Positions 7,804 to 16,426 are shown, counted from the first letter of the stretch. The stretch: 58,459 nucleotides of DNA from Planctomycetaceae bacterium (GCA_021732845.1 JAKFUF010000074.1:1-58459), one strand, 5' to 3'. The notes: a model not told the origin generated them from the letters alone. Made by a program: numbers and translations.

Positions 7804-9609
7804 ATGTTCGACGGTGTTGGCTTGTGGCAAGAGGCGCGGGCACTGGAAGCGGGCCTAAAAAATGACCCGCGAAGAAGACGTGTCATCATTGGCTGTCTTC
7901 TCGTCCTCGTGGCTGGCTGTCAAGCAGAGAGCGCCCCGGTTGCTGCCTCCAAAGCGACCGCACCAGCAGTTTCCGCGGCAACCGCCCCCCCCGCCTTTCC
8001 GGCTTTCAAGGCCAGACCCGCCACGGAAACCCCAAAAGCATCAGCCCCGATGGGGCTTTCCTTTCAGGATGTCGCCGCGGCCAGAGGGCTGAAGTTCACC
8101 TGGCCGCAGCAACCACGGCCGATGACGGCTTTGGATGCGTTCGGCGCCGGATGTGCTGCCTTCGATGCGGACAATGATGGCTGGCAGGATGTGCTGCTGG
8201 TGGGCAGTCCATTTCCGGCATTGTTCAAGAATGATGGGACGGCCAATTTTCAGGATGTGACCGAGCCCAGCGGGCTGAAAGCGCTTGAAGGCCATTGGAC
8301 CGGCTGCGCCTGTGGCGACTACGACGGTGATGGCCTCTTGGACCTGGCGGTGGCCGGCTACCACCAGATCGCGCTCTACAAGAATCTGGGCAACTTCCGC
8401 TTTGAGAATGTGACCGCGGCGGCGGGGCTCGACCCGCTGAATCAGGGGTACTGGGGTGCCAGTGTCGGGTTCATGGATCTCGACGGTGACCAGTGGCTCG
8501 ACCTGGTCATTCTCGACTATGTGATCTACGGTCCCGACACTCCGAAATACTGCGAATACACCCCCGGAGTGCGGTCCGGCTGCAGCCCACGCTCTTATCA
8601 GCCGGAACGCGGGCAGATCTGGAAGAACAACGGCGGAAAGCGCTTTGAACTCACCCCGGCCGCTTCGGGGATGGACCAGACGCATGGCGTCGGGTTGGTG
8701 CTGGCTTTCACGGACCTGGACGACGATGGCCGACAGGATTTTTATATCGGCAACGACGGTGTGGCGGCGGACCTTTTGCACAATCGGGGCGGCTTCAAGT
8801 TTGACAATATCGCGTCCGTGGCGGGCGTCGCCACGGCGGACAACGGTTCCAATGTCTCAGCCATGGGGGCCGACTGGGCCGATTTCAACCGTGACGGCCG
8901 ATTGGACCTCGCAGTCACGAACTGGCACGGCGATGAGTTCGTACTGTTTCAGGGGCTGGGCAGCCGGCTGTTCGTCGATTGTGCGAAAGCCACGGATCTG
9001 GCCCGGAACACGAAGAACCGGATGGGCTTCGGAGCCAAGTGGATTGATTTTGAAAACGACGGCTGGCCGGACCTGTTCTTTGTCAACGGCCATGTCTATG
9101 ACAACTCGGCCGAGATCCACGGATCGGGCGTTCCGTTCCGCCAGCCGATGTGCCTGTTTTGGAACAACCGCGGGAAGTCGTTTGTGGACATTGTCCAGCG
9201 CCTGGGACCGGACATTCAACGACCGATGGTCGGCCGTGGTTCCGCGGCGGCAGACTTTGACAACAACGGCCGCGTGGACTTGCTGGCGGTCGATTTCGAA
9301 GGTCCGGCCATGCTGCTGGAAAACCAATCGTCCGGCACCGGCCACTGGCTGAAACTCGATCTGCGTGCAAAAGCTCCCAATCATTTCGCCTACGGCGCGC
9401 GGGTCACTGGCAAGGCAGGCGACCGCGTGTGGGTCGCGGAAGTTTCACCGGCTTCCAGTTATCTGTCTTCCAGTGATCCAAGGGTCCACTGGGGTCTGGG
9501 AGACCTCACAGCGCTGGAGACCGTGACAATCCGTTGGCCATCCGGCCAGACTCGGACACTGCATGATGTTGCCGCGGATCGCATCCACCGCGTGGTTGAG
9601 GGAGAATAG
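7804..9609 (+). CDS. CRTAC1-family lipoprotein (FG-GAP/VCBS repeats plus ASPIC/UnbV domain)
   Basis: A ~601-residue exported protein. Near the N-terminus RRRRVIIGCLLVLVAGC gives a charged region, hydrophobic core and lipobox LVAGC, so it should be a lipoprotein. The body has repeated calcium-binding VCBS/FG-GAP motifs such as DADNDGWQDVLLVG, DYDGDGLLDLAV, DLDGDQWLDLVIL, DLDDDGRQDFYIG and DFNRDGRLDLAV, forming a beta-propeller. The last ~100 residues are an ASPIC/UnbV domain ending in VTIRWPSGQTRTLHDV. Such proteins are usually linked to surface binding. The TMTC-like gene follows after 55 nt, so the two are probably co-transcribed. The start (ATG 7804) places the lipobox unusually far in (residue ~39); an unidentified nearer start is possible. 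Confidence 0.88.
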   Translation: MFDGVGLWQEARALEAGLKNDPRRRRVIIGCLLVLVAGCQAESAPVAASKATAPAVSAATAPPAFPAFKARPATETPKASAPMGLSFQDVAAARGLKFTWPQQPRPMTALDAFGAGCAAFDADNDGWQDVLLVGSPFPALFKNDGTANFQDVTEPSGLKALEGHWTGCACGDYDGDGLLDLAVAGYHQIALYKNLGNFRFENVTAAAGLDPLNQGYWGASVGFMDLDGDQWLDLVILDYVIYGPDTPKYCEYTPGVRSGCSPRSYQPERGQIWKNNGGKRFELTPAASGMDQTHGVGLVLAFTDLDDDGRQDFYIGNDGVAADLLHNRGGFKFDNIASVAGVATADNGSNVSAMGADWADFNRDGRLDLAVTNWHGDEFVLFQGLGSRLFVDCAKATDLARNTKNRMGFGAKWIDFENDGWPDLFFVNGHVYDNSAEIHGSGVPFRQPMCLFWNNRGKSFVDIVQRLGPDIQRPMVGRGSAAADFDNNGRVDLLAVDFEGPAMLLENQSSGTGHWLKLDLRAKAPNHFAYGARVTGKAGDRVWVAEVSPASSYLSSSDPRVHWGLGDLTALETVTIRWPSGQTRTLHDVAADRIHRVVEGE

Positions 9610-9664
9610 TCTGCCACCCGAAACCAGCAGCGGACAAAACGTCATCCCTTCAAGTGCGCCTGAC

Positions 9665-11629
9665 ATGTCAGTGACTGAACCGCCCACGTCAGCAGTCGAG
9701 CGCAAGTCGTCCAAGTGGGAACTGGTGCTCGCCCTGCTCTTGTTGGGACTGGTGGCGGTCGACTACGGGCAGACGCTGCGGTTTGGCTTCGTCAACTTTG
9801 ACGACGATGCCCACGTCTATGAAAACCCGCAGGTGACCACCGGGGTCACCCCCGCCAATTTGGCCTGGTCATTTGGCATCCACGGTCCCAGCCAATGGCA
9901 CCCGCTGGCCTGGTTGTCCCATCAAATCGACTGTGAGCTGTTCGGGTTGAAACCCGCGGGACACCATGCCGTCAATGTGTTGTTGCATGCCCTCGCCACG
10001 CTGCTGTTGTACCAGGTCTGCCGGGCTTTGACGTGCGGACCTTGGGCTGCGGCTTGGATAGCCGCGGCGTTCGCGGTGCATCCGCTCAATGTGGAGTCCG
10101 TGGCCTGGATCGCCGAACGCCGCAATGTGCTGGCGGCGGTGTTCTGGATGCTCACGGTCTTGGCGTACCTCTCCTGGGTTCGCCAACCGAAACCCGGTGG
10201 CTACGCGCTGCTGCTTGCCATGCATGCCCTGGCGCTGATGTCCAAGCCACTGGCCGTCACGCTGCCCTGTGTTCTGCTGTTGCTCGACGTCTGGCCACTG
10301 GGGCGAGCCACGGTCAGCGGCGTTCCCAGTGAGCGGGGAACCCCGACAGCGGATGAAGAAGGGGGCGCAAGCCACCCATCCGCGCCAGGGGGTCCGCAGC
10401 GAGCAAAATTGACAAGTGGCGCGGCCGAGCCGGGAATGCCGTCGCGCGCCTGGCGGCAATGTGTTGTCGAGAAGCTGCCGCTCTTCGTGCTGTCCGGCGG
10501 GGCCAGTTGGCTGAGCATCGAGTGCCAGCGGAGCATCGGCACGGTCTCTTCGTTGGAAGCGATCTCCATGCCGATCCGGCTGACGAACGCCGTGTCCGCC
10601 TATGGCTGCTACTTGTACAAGACGCTCGTTCCGTGGGGGCTGTGTGTGTTCTACCCTCACCCCGCGCTGGTCGAACACGACCCGTGGGCGTCAATTCTGC
10701 CTGCCGCAGTGCTTTCAGGCCTCGCGCTGCTGGCAATCTCCTTGTATGTCTGGTTCCAGCGCCAACGGTCGCCGTGGCTCCTGATCGGCTGGCTCTGGTT
10801 TCTGGGCACGCTGGTGCCGATGATCGGCATCATGCAGGTCGGGGAGCAGCAGCAGGCCGACCGCTATGCCTATCTGCCGCTGGTGGGCATCTTTTTCGCA
10901 GTCGGCCGCGAGGCTCAACGTGTGGCCCGGCGGAGCCACGGGTGGCAGGTGCTGCTGGGCCTGTTGGGGTTGCTGGCCATCGGCGGCTGGACCTTCGTTG
11001 CCCGGCAGCAAACACGGGTCTGGCAAAACAGCGAAACGCTGTTTCTCCATGCACTGGAGGTCGATCCCTGGAACCATTGGGCCTGCAACAATCTGGCGCT
11101 GGCGCTGCAGCAGAAGGGTCAAAACAACGAGGCCGCGAGGTATTTGCGGAAGGCGATCGAGGTCAAGCCGACCTACGAGCTGGCGCATTACAACCTCGGC
11201 GTGGTGCTGGTGGAATTGAACCAGCCGGAATCCGCACTGGGGGAGTTCCGCGCGGCGATCTATCTCAACCCCGCGCATGTGGCAGCGCACAGCCGGATGG
11301 GGACGACGCTGTCGCAACTGGGACAGTTGAAGGAAGGGGTCAAACGCCTCGAAATCGCGCACGAACTTTCGCCACTGGCGTGGGAGACATCACACAACCT
11401 CGGCGTGGCTCTGGCCGCTGGCGGGCAGAAGCCGGCGGCCGCCGAAATGCTGCTGAAGGCTCACCAGATCGATCCGAAGAATGCGGCCACGCTGATGGCA
11501 CTGATTCCACTGCTGCGCGATCTTGGCCGTCAGGCAGAGGCCCAAAAGCTGTTCGACGAAGCCGCCGCCACGGATCCGCAATTTCATGCCGCCGGGGACA
11601 AACTCCTGGGGCCTCCATCAGGTCCATGA
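9665..11629 (+). CDS. TMTC-like membrane protein with C-terminal TPR repeats, interrupted in frame by a dispersed repeat
   Basis: About 654 residues. The N-terminal half has multiple membrane helices with the pattern of DUF1736/TMTC-like glycosyltransferase-related proteins: FVNFDDDAHVYENPQV, HPLAWLSHQIDCELFGL, HHAVNVLLHALATLLLY, HPLNVESVAWIAERRNV. The C-terminal ~230 residues are TPR repeats (NNLALALQQKGQNNEAARYL, AHYNLGVVLVELNQPESALG). A role in protein O-glycosylation or envelope assembly is a guess from TMTC homology. Between helices, residues ~220-255 (nt 10330-10417) are encoded by a dispersed palindromic repeat that adds a polar stretch (SERGTPTADEEGGA) without a frameshift. ATG 9665 is chosen; ATG 9563 would overlap the upstream gene. 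Confidence 0.83.
   Translation: MSVTEPPTSAVERKSSKWELVLALLLLGLVAVDYGQTLRFGFVNFDDDAHVYENPQVTTGVTPANLAWSFGIHGPSQWHPLAWLSHQIDCELFGLKPAGHHAVNVLLHALATLLLYQVCRALTCGPWAAAWIAAAFAVHPLNVESVAWIAERRNVLAAVFWMLTVLAYLSWVRQPKPGGYALLLAMHALALMSKPLAVTLPCVLLLLDVWPLGRATVSGVPSERGTPTADEEGGASHPSAPGGPQRAKLTSGAAEPGMPSRAWRQCVVEKLPLFVLSGGASWLSIECQRSIGTVSSLEAISMPIRLTNAVSAYGCYLYKTLVPWGLCVFYPHPALVEHDPWASILPAAVLSGLALLAISLYVWFQRQRSPWLLIGWLWFLGTLVPMIGIMQVGEQQQADRYAYLPLVGIFFAVGREAQRVARRSHGWQVLLGLLGLLAIGGWTFVARQQTRVWQNSETLFLHALEVDPWNHWACNNLALALQQKGQNNEAARYLRKAIEVKPTYELAHYNLGVVLVELNQPESALGEFRAAIYLNPAHVAAHSRMGTTLSQLGQLKEGVKRLEIAHELSPLAWETSHNLGVALAAGGQKPAAAEMLLKAHQIDPKNAATLMALIPLLRDLGRQAEAQKLFDEAAATDPQFHAAGDKLLGPPSGP
10330..10417. 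repeat. Palindromic repeat inside a coding sequence (copy E2)
   Basis: This ~88-bp stretch is closely similar to 18169-18248: both read CAGTGAGCGRGGAACCCCGA, then AGCGGATGAAGAAGG, then a second arm ending GTCCGCAGCGAGCA or GTTCCGCAGCGAGCA. The arms GGAACCCCGACAGCGGATG and CATCCGCGCCAGGGGGTCC can pair. It lies within the TMTC-like gene and keeps the frame, like the Rickettsia palindromic elements known from other bacteria. Confidence 0.85.
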
Positions 11630-11650
11630 CAGGAGTCGCTACCCGCTCAG

Positions 11651-11812
11651 GGCTGGCCAGTTTTTAAAATGGCGAAGCCCCAATCAGCCGGAGGCCGTTA
11701 GGCCCCGGTTCTGACTTCGCCAAAAATGCGGTGATCGCGCAAGCTCGGGAACCGGACGCTAACTAACGCACGCTAACGCGTTCCGGCTGATTTTTTAAAG
11801 AATTGGCCAGCC
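11651..11812. repeat. Inverted-repeat element containing the ACCGGACGCTAAC motif
   Basis: The ends GGCTGGCCAGTTTTTAAAA (from 11651) and TTTTTTAAAGAATTGGCCAG (to ~11810) are imperfect reverse complements. Inside are a hairpin closed by GGCGAAG/CTTCGCC (11671-11721), a second pair ATCAGCCGG/CCGGCTGAT (11683 and 11783), and AACCGGACGCTAA shared with 1912-1927 and 2323-2338. It resembles planctomycete intergenic palindromes built around 'cggacgctaacgc'. Confidence 0.7.
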
Positions 11813-11897
11813 GTGGCTCACCACTGTCGGTGCATGGAATCTGCCGGACCCCTCCGATAACGTGGCATTGTCGCGTCGACAATGTGAGCCCCGCGAC

Positions 11898-11916
11898 GAG
11901 TCACGGAGTGACTCGG
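11898..11916. repeat. Palindrome GAGTCACGGAGTGACTC, copy 1
   Basis: A 7-bp inverted repeat (GAGTCAC / GTGACTC) around GGA. The same 19-21 bp recur at 13572-13591, so the two copies bracket the dihydroorotase-like gene. Confidence 0.6.
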
Positions 11917-11960
11917 CTACTGCAAATCGATCGACCACTCAAACTTCACAGGCATCTACA

Positions 11961-13187
11961 ATGATCCTTTCCGGCCGTTTGGTGCTGCCCGATGGCGTCC
12001 GCAGCGGGCAGGTGCAAATCGACGGGGATGTCATCACCAGGGTCGGCCCGGCACTCGGGACGCCAGACCAGATTTTCAATGATGATTGTCTGGTGTTTGC
12101 CGGCATGGGGGACATCCACATTCATGCGCGGGACGATGTCTCCGAGCTGGAAACCTACAAGGAAGATTTCAAAACAGTCTCCGCCGCGGCCATCGCCGGC
12201 GGGGTGGTGCATGTTGCCGACATGCCCAACAACCGCGTGGCTCCCATCGACGATGCCACCTATCGCGGCAAGCAGGCGCATCTGGCCCGCCGTGGCGTGC
12301 CAATTCAGGTCACGCTGTATGCCGGGATCGGACCGGGCACAAAGCCACTGTCTTTCGCCGTTCCGTACAAGGCCTATATGGGTCACAGCGTGGGCGACCT
12401 GTTCTTCACGACGCTGGAACAACTGGATGAAACGCTGGCGGCGTACCGGGGCTGCAACGTGAGTTTCCACTGTGAGGATCCGGTGCTGATGGAACAGCAC
12501 AAATCGGCCCCAACTCACGAGAAACGCCGCCCTCCGGTCTGTGAGGTTTCCGCGACGCGGTTCGCACTGCAGATGATTGAGAAGTATGACCTGACGGGGA
12601 AACTCTGCCACTATTCGGTGGGCGAGGGGCTGCCGCTGATTCGGGCCGCCCGCGCCATAGGCCTGCGGGTCACCTGCGAAGTCACCCCGCACCACCTGTA
12701 CTTCGACACCGCCGGACTCAACGACGCCAACCGGGGCTGGATGCAGATGAACCCGCCATTGCGTTCCACCGACGACCGGTTGGCGATGCTCGCCGGCCTG
12801 CGCGACGGGACGCTGGATTATCTGGCGACCGACCACGCGCCGCATACGCTCGAAGAAAAGGCCCGCGGGATCTCGGGGCAGCCCCACCTCGACACATACG
12901 GCCCCTTCGTGACGTGGCTCATGCTGGAGCAGGGCTTCACCGCGGAGCAGGTCGACCGCTTCTGCTGCCGGAATCCAGGCGATTTCGTCAATCCCTACAC
13001 CGCGCCAAAAAAGTTCGGACGGATTGAAGCAGGGTACGCCGCTTCGTTGACCGTCCTCAATCTTCGCCGCCAGGTGACCATTACGCGCGAACAGTTGCAC
13101 ACCAAGTGTGGCTGGTCACCCTTTGAGGGGGTCACCTTCCCCGGCTCGGTGGAGGCGGTGTATGTGAACGGTCGCCAGCAGTCGTAG
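11961..13187 (+). CDS. Dihydroorotase-like cyclic amidohydrolase
   Basis: A 408-residue protein of the dihydroorotase/allantoinase group. Seen in order: N-terminal ILSGRLVLPDG with VQIDGDVITRVGP; metal site DIHIHARDD at ~51-59; HVADMPNN; KAYMGHSVGDLF; FHCEDPVLM; CEVTPHHLYFD; MNPPLRSTDDRLAML; and DYLATDHAPHTLEEKA at ~287-302. The last carries the catalytic Asp and the family HAPH motif. Dihydroorotase interconverts carbamoyl-aspartate and dihydroorotate in pyrimidine synthesis. The metal-bridging lysine of type I enzymes is not obvious, and no other pyr gene is nearby, so pyrC is likely but not certain. ATG 11961 is chosen because the family N-terminus begins there. Confidence 0.82.
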   Translation: MILSGRLVLPDGVRSGQVQIDGDVITRVGPALGTPDQIFNDDCLVFAGMGDIHIHARDDVSELETYKEDFKTVSAAAIAGGVVHVADMPNNRVAPIDDATYRGKQAHLARRGVPIQVTLYAGIGPGTKPLSFAVPYKAYMGHSVGDLFFTTLEQLDETLAAYRGCNVSFHCEDPVLMEQHKSAPTHEKRRPPVCEVSATRFALQMIEKYDLTGKLCHYSVGEGLPLIRAARAIGLRVTCEVTPHHLYFDTAGLNDANRGWMQMNPPLRSTDDRLAMLAGLRDGTLDYLATDHAPHTLEEKARGISGQPHLDTYGPFVTWLMLEQGFTAEQVDRFCCRNPGDFVNPYTAPKKFGRIEAGYAASLTVLNLRRQVTITREQLHTKCGWSPFEGVTFPGSVEAVYVNGRQQS

Positions 13188-13282
13188 CGTCGACGCCCTG
13201 GGTATTGGGGGACCGCCCGGCACCAACCCTGCAGGGGCGTTCGACGTCCGTACCTGCCGCCCACCGGAACACGCAGCTCCCG

Positions 13283-13331
13283 CGGCGTAGTGCAAAGGCC
13301 CGTTCACCACCGAGGTGAACTCGGTGGGGTC
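13283..13331. repeat. 49-bp dispersed repeat, copy 1 (inverted copy at 52953-53001)
   Basis: By direct comparison these 49 bases are the exact reverse complement of 52953-53001. The block contains an internal palindrome around CCGAGGTGAACTCGG. Confidence 0.9.
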
Positions 13332-13490
13332 CGCTGCGACTGGAACGGGCGGGGCGGGGAATGAGGTCGACAAATCCCTCGAACCCGATGGGGAACGATC
13401 GCCCACGTCCACACCGCTCGCGCCGGAATTGGAAGCGGCAGACATGCAAGGAGAATGGGCATTTCACGCTGCCGAACAGCAGGGCGACAG

Positions 13491-13516
13491 CGCGGGAGGG
13501 CGAAGCTCCTGCTGAG
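13491..13516. repeat. GGGAGGGCGAAGCTCCTGCTGAG repeat, copy 1
   Basis: 26 bp identical to 52782-52807. A 'gggagggcgaagctcctgc' word is, to my knowledge, a frequent dispersed repeat in planctomycete genomes. Confidence 0.7.
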
Positions 13517-13571
13517 TCACGATGAACGGTTGGCACTCCGTCCTTGCACAACTTTCCGGGAAGCCACGATG

Positions 13572-13591
13572 CGAGTCACGGAGTGACTCGG
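13572..13591. repeat. Palindrome GAGTCACGGAGTGACTC, copy 2
   Basis: Second copy of the palindrome at 11898-11916, with flanking C and GG also conserved. Confidence 0.6.
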
Positions 13592-13880
13592 CGACTTTGT
13601 GTTGCCTCTCGCCCTGCGAGAGGCACGGCTGTCTGGCGATGTAGGGCCGTGGGTGGTGGCGGTCGCCCCATCTGCACCGGCATTTTTTCAACTCCGTGGA
13701 TGCTGCCACGGCTTACATTGAATCACTTCGCGACCTGTCAGGGAAGTTTTCCCCTTGCCACACGGGGAACCGTGCTTACAATCCAAACCTAACGGTTTCG
13801 TAATGTCCCCCGTCGAATCTGCCGATCTTTGCATCGGAAGGGATTCGCAAGCAACCGGATTTTGGAGGCCGGCCAAACTG

Positions 13881-16160
13881 ATGACTCGCACCAAACTCTT
13901 TTCGCCGCAAACGATTCCGTACGATGTCATCGCGGGTTCGGTGGTTTTTCTGGTGGCTTTGCCACTCTGTCTGGGAGTGGCGTTTGCCTCCTCGGCACCG
14001 CTTTTTTCCGGGGTTTTGGCAGGGATTGTCGGCGGGATTGTGGTGGCGATCATCAGCCGCTCGCATACCAGCGTGAGCGGGCCGTCAGCGGGTCTGACAG
14101 CCGTCTTCGCGGCCCAGATTGCCACCCTGGGCTCCTTTGAAACCTTTCTTCTCGCGGTCGTCGTGGCCGGGATGATTCAACTGGCCCTGGGGCTGCTGAA
14201 GGCCGGCCGAGTCTCGGCCTTCTTCCCATCAAGTGTGGTCCGTGGTCTGCTCGCCGCGATCGGCCTGCTGCTGATCCTCAAGCAGATCCCCCACGTGTTA
14301 GGACATGACGCTGATCCCGAAGGGGAGATGCAGTTCATGCAGCCCGACCACCAGAACACGTTTTCCGAGCTGGCGCGGCTCGTGGGCCGGATTCATCCCG
14401 GAGCGGCAACTGTCGGCCTCCTGTCGTTCGCGATGCTGATTTTCTGGGACCGAGTCCGCTTCATCAAGAAGTCGGCGGTTTTGGCTCCGCTGGTGGTCGT
14501 TGTCCTGGGTGTCGTCCTTGGCACCACCTTTGAATCCTTCGGCAGCAACTGGGCCATCGGAAAATCGCACCTGGTGGACCTGCCGCCCGTGGCTGGTCTG
14601 GCGGATTTCTACAGCTATGTGCGACTGCCGGATTTTTCGCAATGGAACAATCCGACCGTGTACTCGGCGGGCCTCACCATCGCGATTGTGGCATCGCTCG
14701 AAACTTTGCTGAACCTGCAGGCCGCCGACAAGGTCGATCCGCAGCAGCGCCGGTCACCTCCCAGCCGCGAACTGGTGGCTCAAGGGATCGGCAACATGCT
14801 GAGCGGCATGATCGGCGGTCTGCCAGTCACGTCGGTGATGATTCGCAGTTCGGTCAACATCAATGCCGGCGGTCGCACGAAACTATCACCGATCATCCAC
14901 GGCCTGTTGCTGCTGGTGTTTGTCAGCTTCTTCTCCGCGTGGCTCAACCGGATTCCCCTCGCATGTCTGGCAGCGATCCTCCTGGCAACGGGGACAAAGC
15001 TGTTCAATTTTGCCTTGGTGCGGCAGGTGTGGAACGAAGGCCGGCTGCAGTTTGTCCCTTTCGCGACGACGGTCGTCGCCATTGTGCTGACGGATCTGGC
15101 GACGGGCACGACGATCGGACTGGCGGTCAGCGTGGCCTTCATCCTCCACAGCAATTTCCAGCGGCCCCTGCGCCGGATCTTGGAAAAGCACATGGGAGGC
15201 GAAGTGCTGCGTGTCGAACTCGCCAACCAAGTCAGTTTCCTCAACCGCGCCGCGCTCGAACAGGCTTTCGACGAGATCCCCTCGGGCGGGCATGTGCTGA
15301 TCGATGCCCGGTATTCGGTCTACATTGACCCCGACATCCTCAGCATGATCCGGGAGTTCAAGCACAAAACCGGGCCAATCCGTGGCATCCAGGTCAGCCT
15401 GCGGGGGTTTGCCGACAAATTCCCGCTGCCGGACGACATCCAGTACGTCGAACACTCGACGCGAGAACTCCAGGGACAACTCACCGCGGAGGAAGTGCTG
15501 CAGATCCTCAAGGATGGCAACGACCGCTTCCGCACGGGGCACCGGCTGACGCGTGACCTTGACCGGCAGATTCAAGCCACGTCCAGCGGCCAGCATCCGC
15601 TGGCGATTGTCCTGAGCTGCATTGATTCCCGGTCGCCGGCGGAGTTGATTTTCGACCTTGGCCTGGGCGACATCTTCAACGCCCGGATCGCCGGAAACAT
15701 CATCAGCCCGGGCATTCTAGGCAGCATGGAGTATGCCTGCGCCGTGGCAGGAGCGAAACTGATCCTGGTCTTGGGGCACACCCAGTGCGGGGCGGTGACG
15801 GCTGCGGTTAATCTCGTCTGCTCCGAGAAATCACCGGAAGAGGCCACCGGCTGCCAGCACCTGGGGCCGATTGTGGAGGAGATTCAGCAGTCGGTGGACG
15901 AGCCGTTTTGCCAGACGCTGCAGCGGGCCGATGACATCGGGCGGCTGAGCCACGTGAATGCCGTCGCTCGAAGGAATGTGATGCATTCCGTCGAGCAGAT
16001 TCTCGGGCAAAGCCAGACCATCAGCCAGTTGCAGAATCAAGGCCGCGTGGCCGTCATCGGTGCGATGTATGACATCGTCACGGGGGAAATTGAATTTTTG
16101 AACAGCGAAGACGTCTACGCATCGTCGGGCGAGCAGAACGGGCAGGTCAGCGGAGTGTAG
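13881..16160 (+). CDS. SulP-family anion transporter fused to beta-carbonic anhydrase
   Basis: A 759-residue fusion. Residues ~10-440 are a SulP transporter with about 11-12 membrane helices: TIPYDVIAGSVVFLVALPLC, SGPSAGLTAVFAAQ, ALGLLKAGRVSAFFPSSVV, and NMLSGMIGGLPVTSVMIRSS. A STAS-like segment follows (VSFLNRAALEQAF, HVLIDARYSVYIDPD). From ~residue 540 comes a beta-carbonic anhydrase: LSCIDSRSPAELIFDLGLGD gives zinc Cys and Asp-Arg at ~579-582, and LGHTQCGAV gives zinc His and Cys at ~630-633. Carbonic anhydrase interconverts CO2 and bicarbonate, so the fusion suggests bicarbonate (BicA-like) transport coupled to hydration, with the enzyme on the cytoplasmic side. The start at ATG 13881 has GGAGG 12 nt upstream; ATG 13803 is an alternative. 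Confidence 0.92.
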   Translation: MTRTKLFSPQTIPYDVIAGSVVFLVALPLCLGVAFASSAPLFSGVLAGIVGGIVVAIISRSHTSVSGPSAGLTAVFAAQIATLGSFETFLLAVVVAGMIQLALGLLKAGRVSAFFPSSVVRGLLAAIGLLLILKQIPHVLGHDADPEGEMQFMQPDHQNTFSELARLVGRIHPGAATVGLLSFAMLIFWDRVRFIKKSAVLAPLVVVVLGVVLGTTFESFGSNWAIGKSHLVDLPPVAGLADFYSYVRLPDFSQWNNPTVYSAGLTIAIVASLETLLNLQAADKVDPQQRRSPPSRELVAQGIGNMLSGMIGGLPVTSVMIRSSVNINAGGRTKLSPIIHGLLLLVFVSFFSAWLNRIPLACLAAILLATGTKLFNFALVRQVWNEGRLQFVPFATTVVAIVLTDLATGTTIGLAVSVAFILHSNFQRPLRRILEKHMGGEVLRVELANQVSFLNRAALEQAFDEIPSGGHVLIDARYSVYIDPDILSMIREFKHKTGPIRGIQVSLRGFADKFPLPDDIQYVEHSTRELQGQLTAEEVLQILKDGNDRFRTGHRLTRDLDRQIQATSSGQHPLAIVLSCIDSRSPAELIFDLGLGDIFNARIAGNIISPGILGSMEYACAVAGAKLILVLGHTQCGAVTAAVNLVCSEKSPEEATGCQHLGPIVEEIQQSVDEPFCQTLQRADDIGRLSHVNAVARRNVMHSVEQILGQSQTISQLQNQGRVAVIGAMYDIVTGEIEFLNSEDVYASSGEQNGQVSGV

Positions 16161-16215
16161 GACTCGAAAGCCGGTTTCGCGTACGCTGTGTCACGGCAGA
16201 TTGCCAGAGAAGCAC

Positions 16216-16278
16216 TTCGGGACCTGTCGTGGATCTGTTTTCTGACGCTCACTCAAGATCCACCGACAGCGTCCCGAA
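16216..16278. repeat. Palindromic repeat (copy E3, diverged)
   Basis: TTCGGGACCTGTCGTGGATCT and its imperfect complement AGATCCACCGACAGCGTCCCGAA are separated by ~19 bp. The layout (outer GGGAC, inner GGATC) matches the E1/E6 family while the stem sequence differs. It lies just past the SulP gene, so it could act in mRNA 3'-end stability, but there is no U-tract. A second short hairpin, CCAAATGG-ACGA-CCATTTGG, lies at 16329-16348. Confidence 0.6.
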
Positions 16279-16426
16279 TCATTCAGCGCCGTTCAGCGGA
16301 TGAAGTCGTGCGTTGTGTTGATGGCGTGCCAAATGGACGACCATTTGGTCATTGGGATTTGGTCAGTCCTTCATTGGCCACAAAACACTCAGTTCGGACC
16401 GCTTTTAAGTACGGCCCGGTGACCAT

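Larger units (their letters stand above)
11630..11960. other. Intergenic region holding two repeat types
   Basis: These 331 bp hold the inverted-repeat element at 11651-11812 and the GAGTCACGGAGTGACTC palindrome at 11898-11916. No gene was seen. The promoter of the downstream amidohydrolase should lie after 11812 but I could not place it. Confidence 0.5.
13188..13880. other. Repeat-rich intergenic region
   Basis: These ~690 bp include a 49-bp block (13283-13331) with an exact inverted copy at 52953-53001, a CGCGGGAGGGCGAAGCTCCT block (13491-13516) shared with 52782-52807, the GAGTCACGGAGTGACTC palindrome (13572-13591), and a hairpin GCCTCTCG-CCCTG-CGAGAGGC (13604-13624). The ~260 bp before 13880 probably hold the promoter of the SulP-carbonic anhydrase gene. 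The short frames here match nothing I recognise. Confidence 0.6.

Noticed and set aside
13544-13792. 82-residue frame before the SulP gene
   Set aside because: It spans repeats and hairpins and has no ribosome-binding site or recognisable composition.
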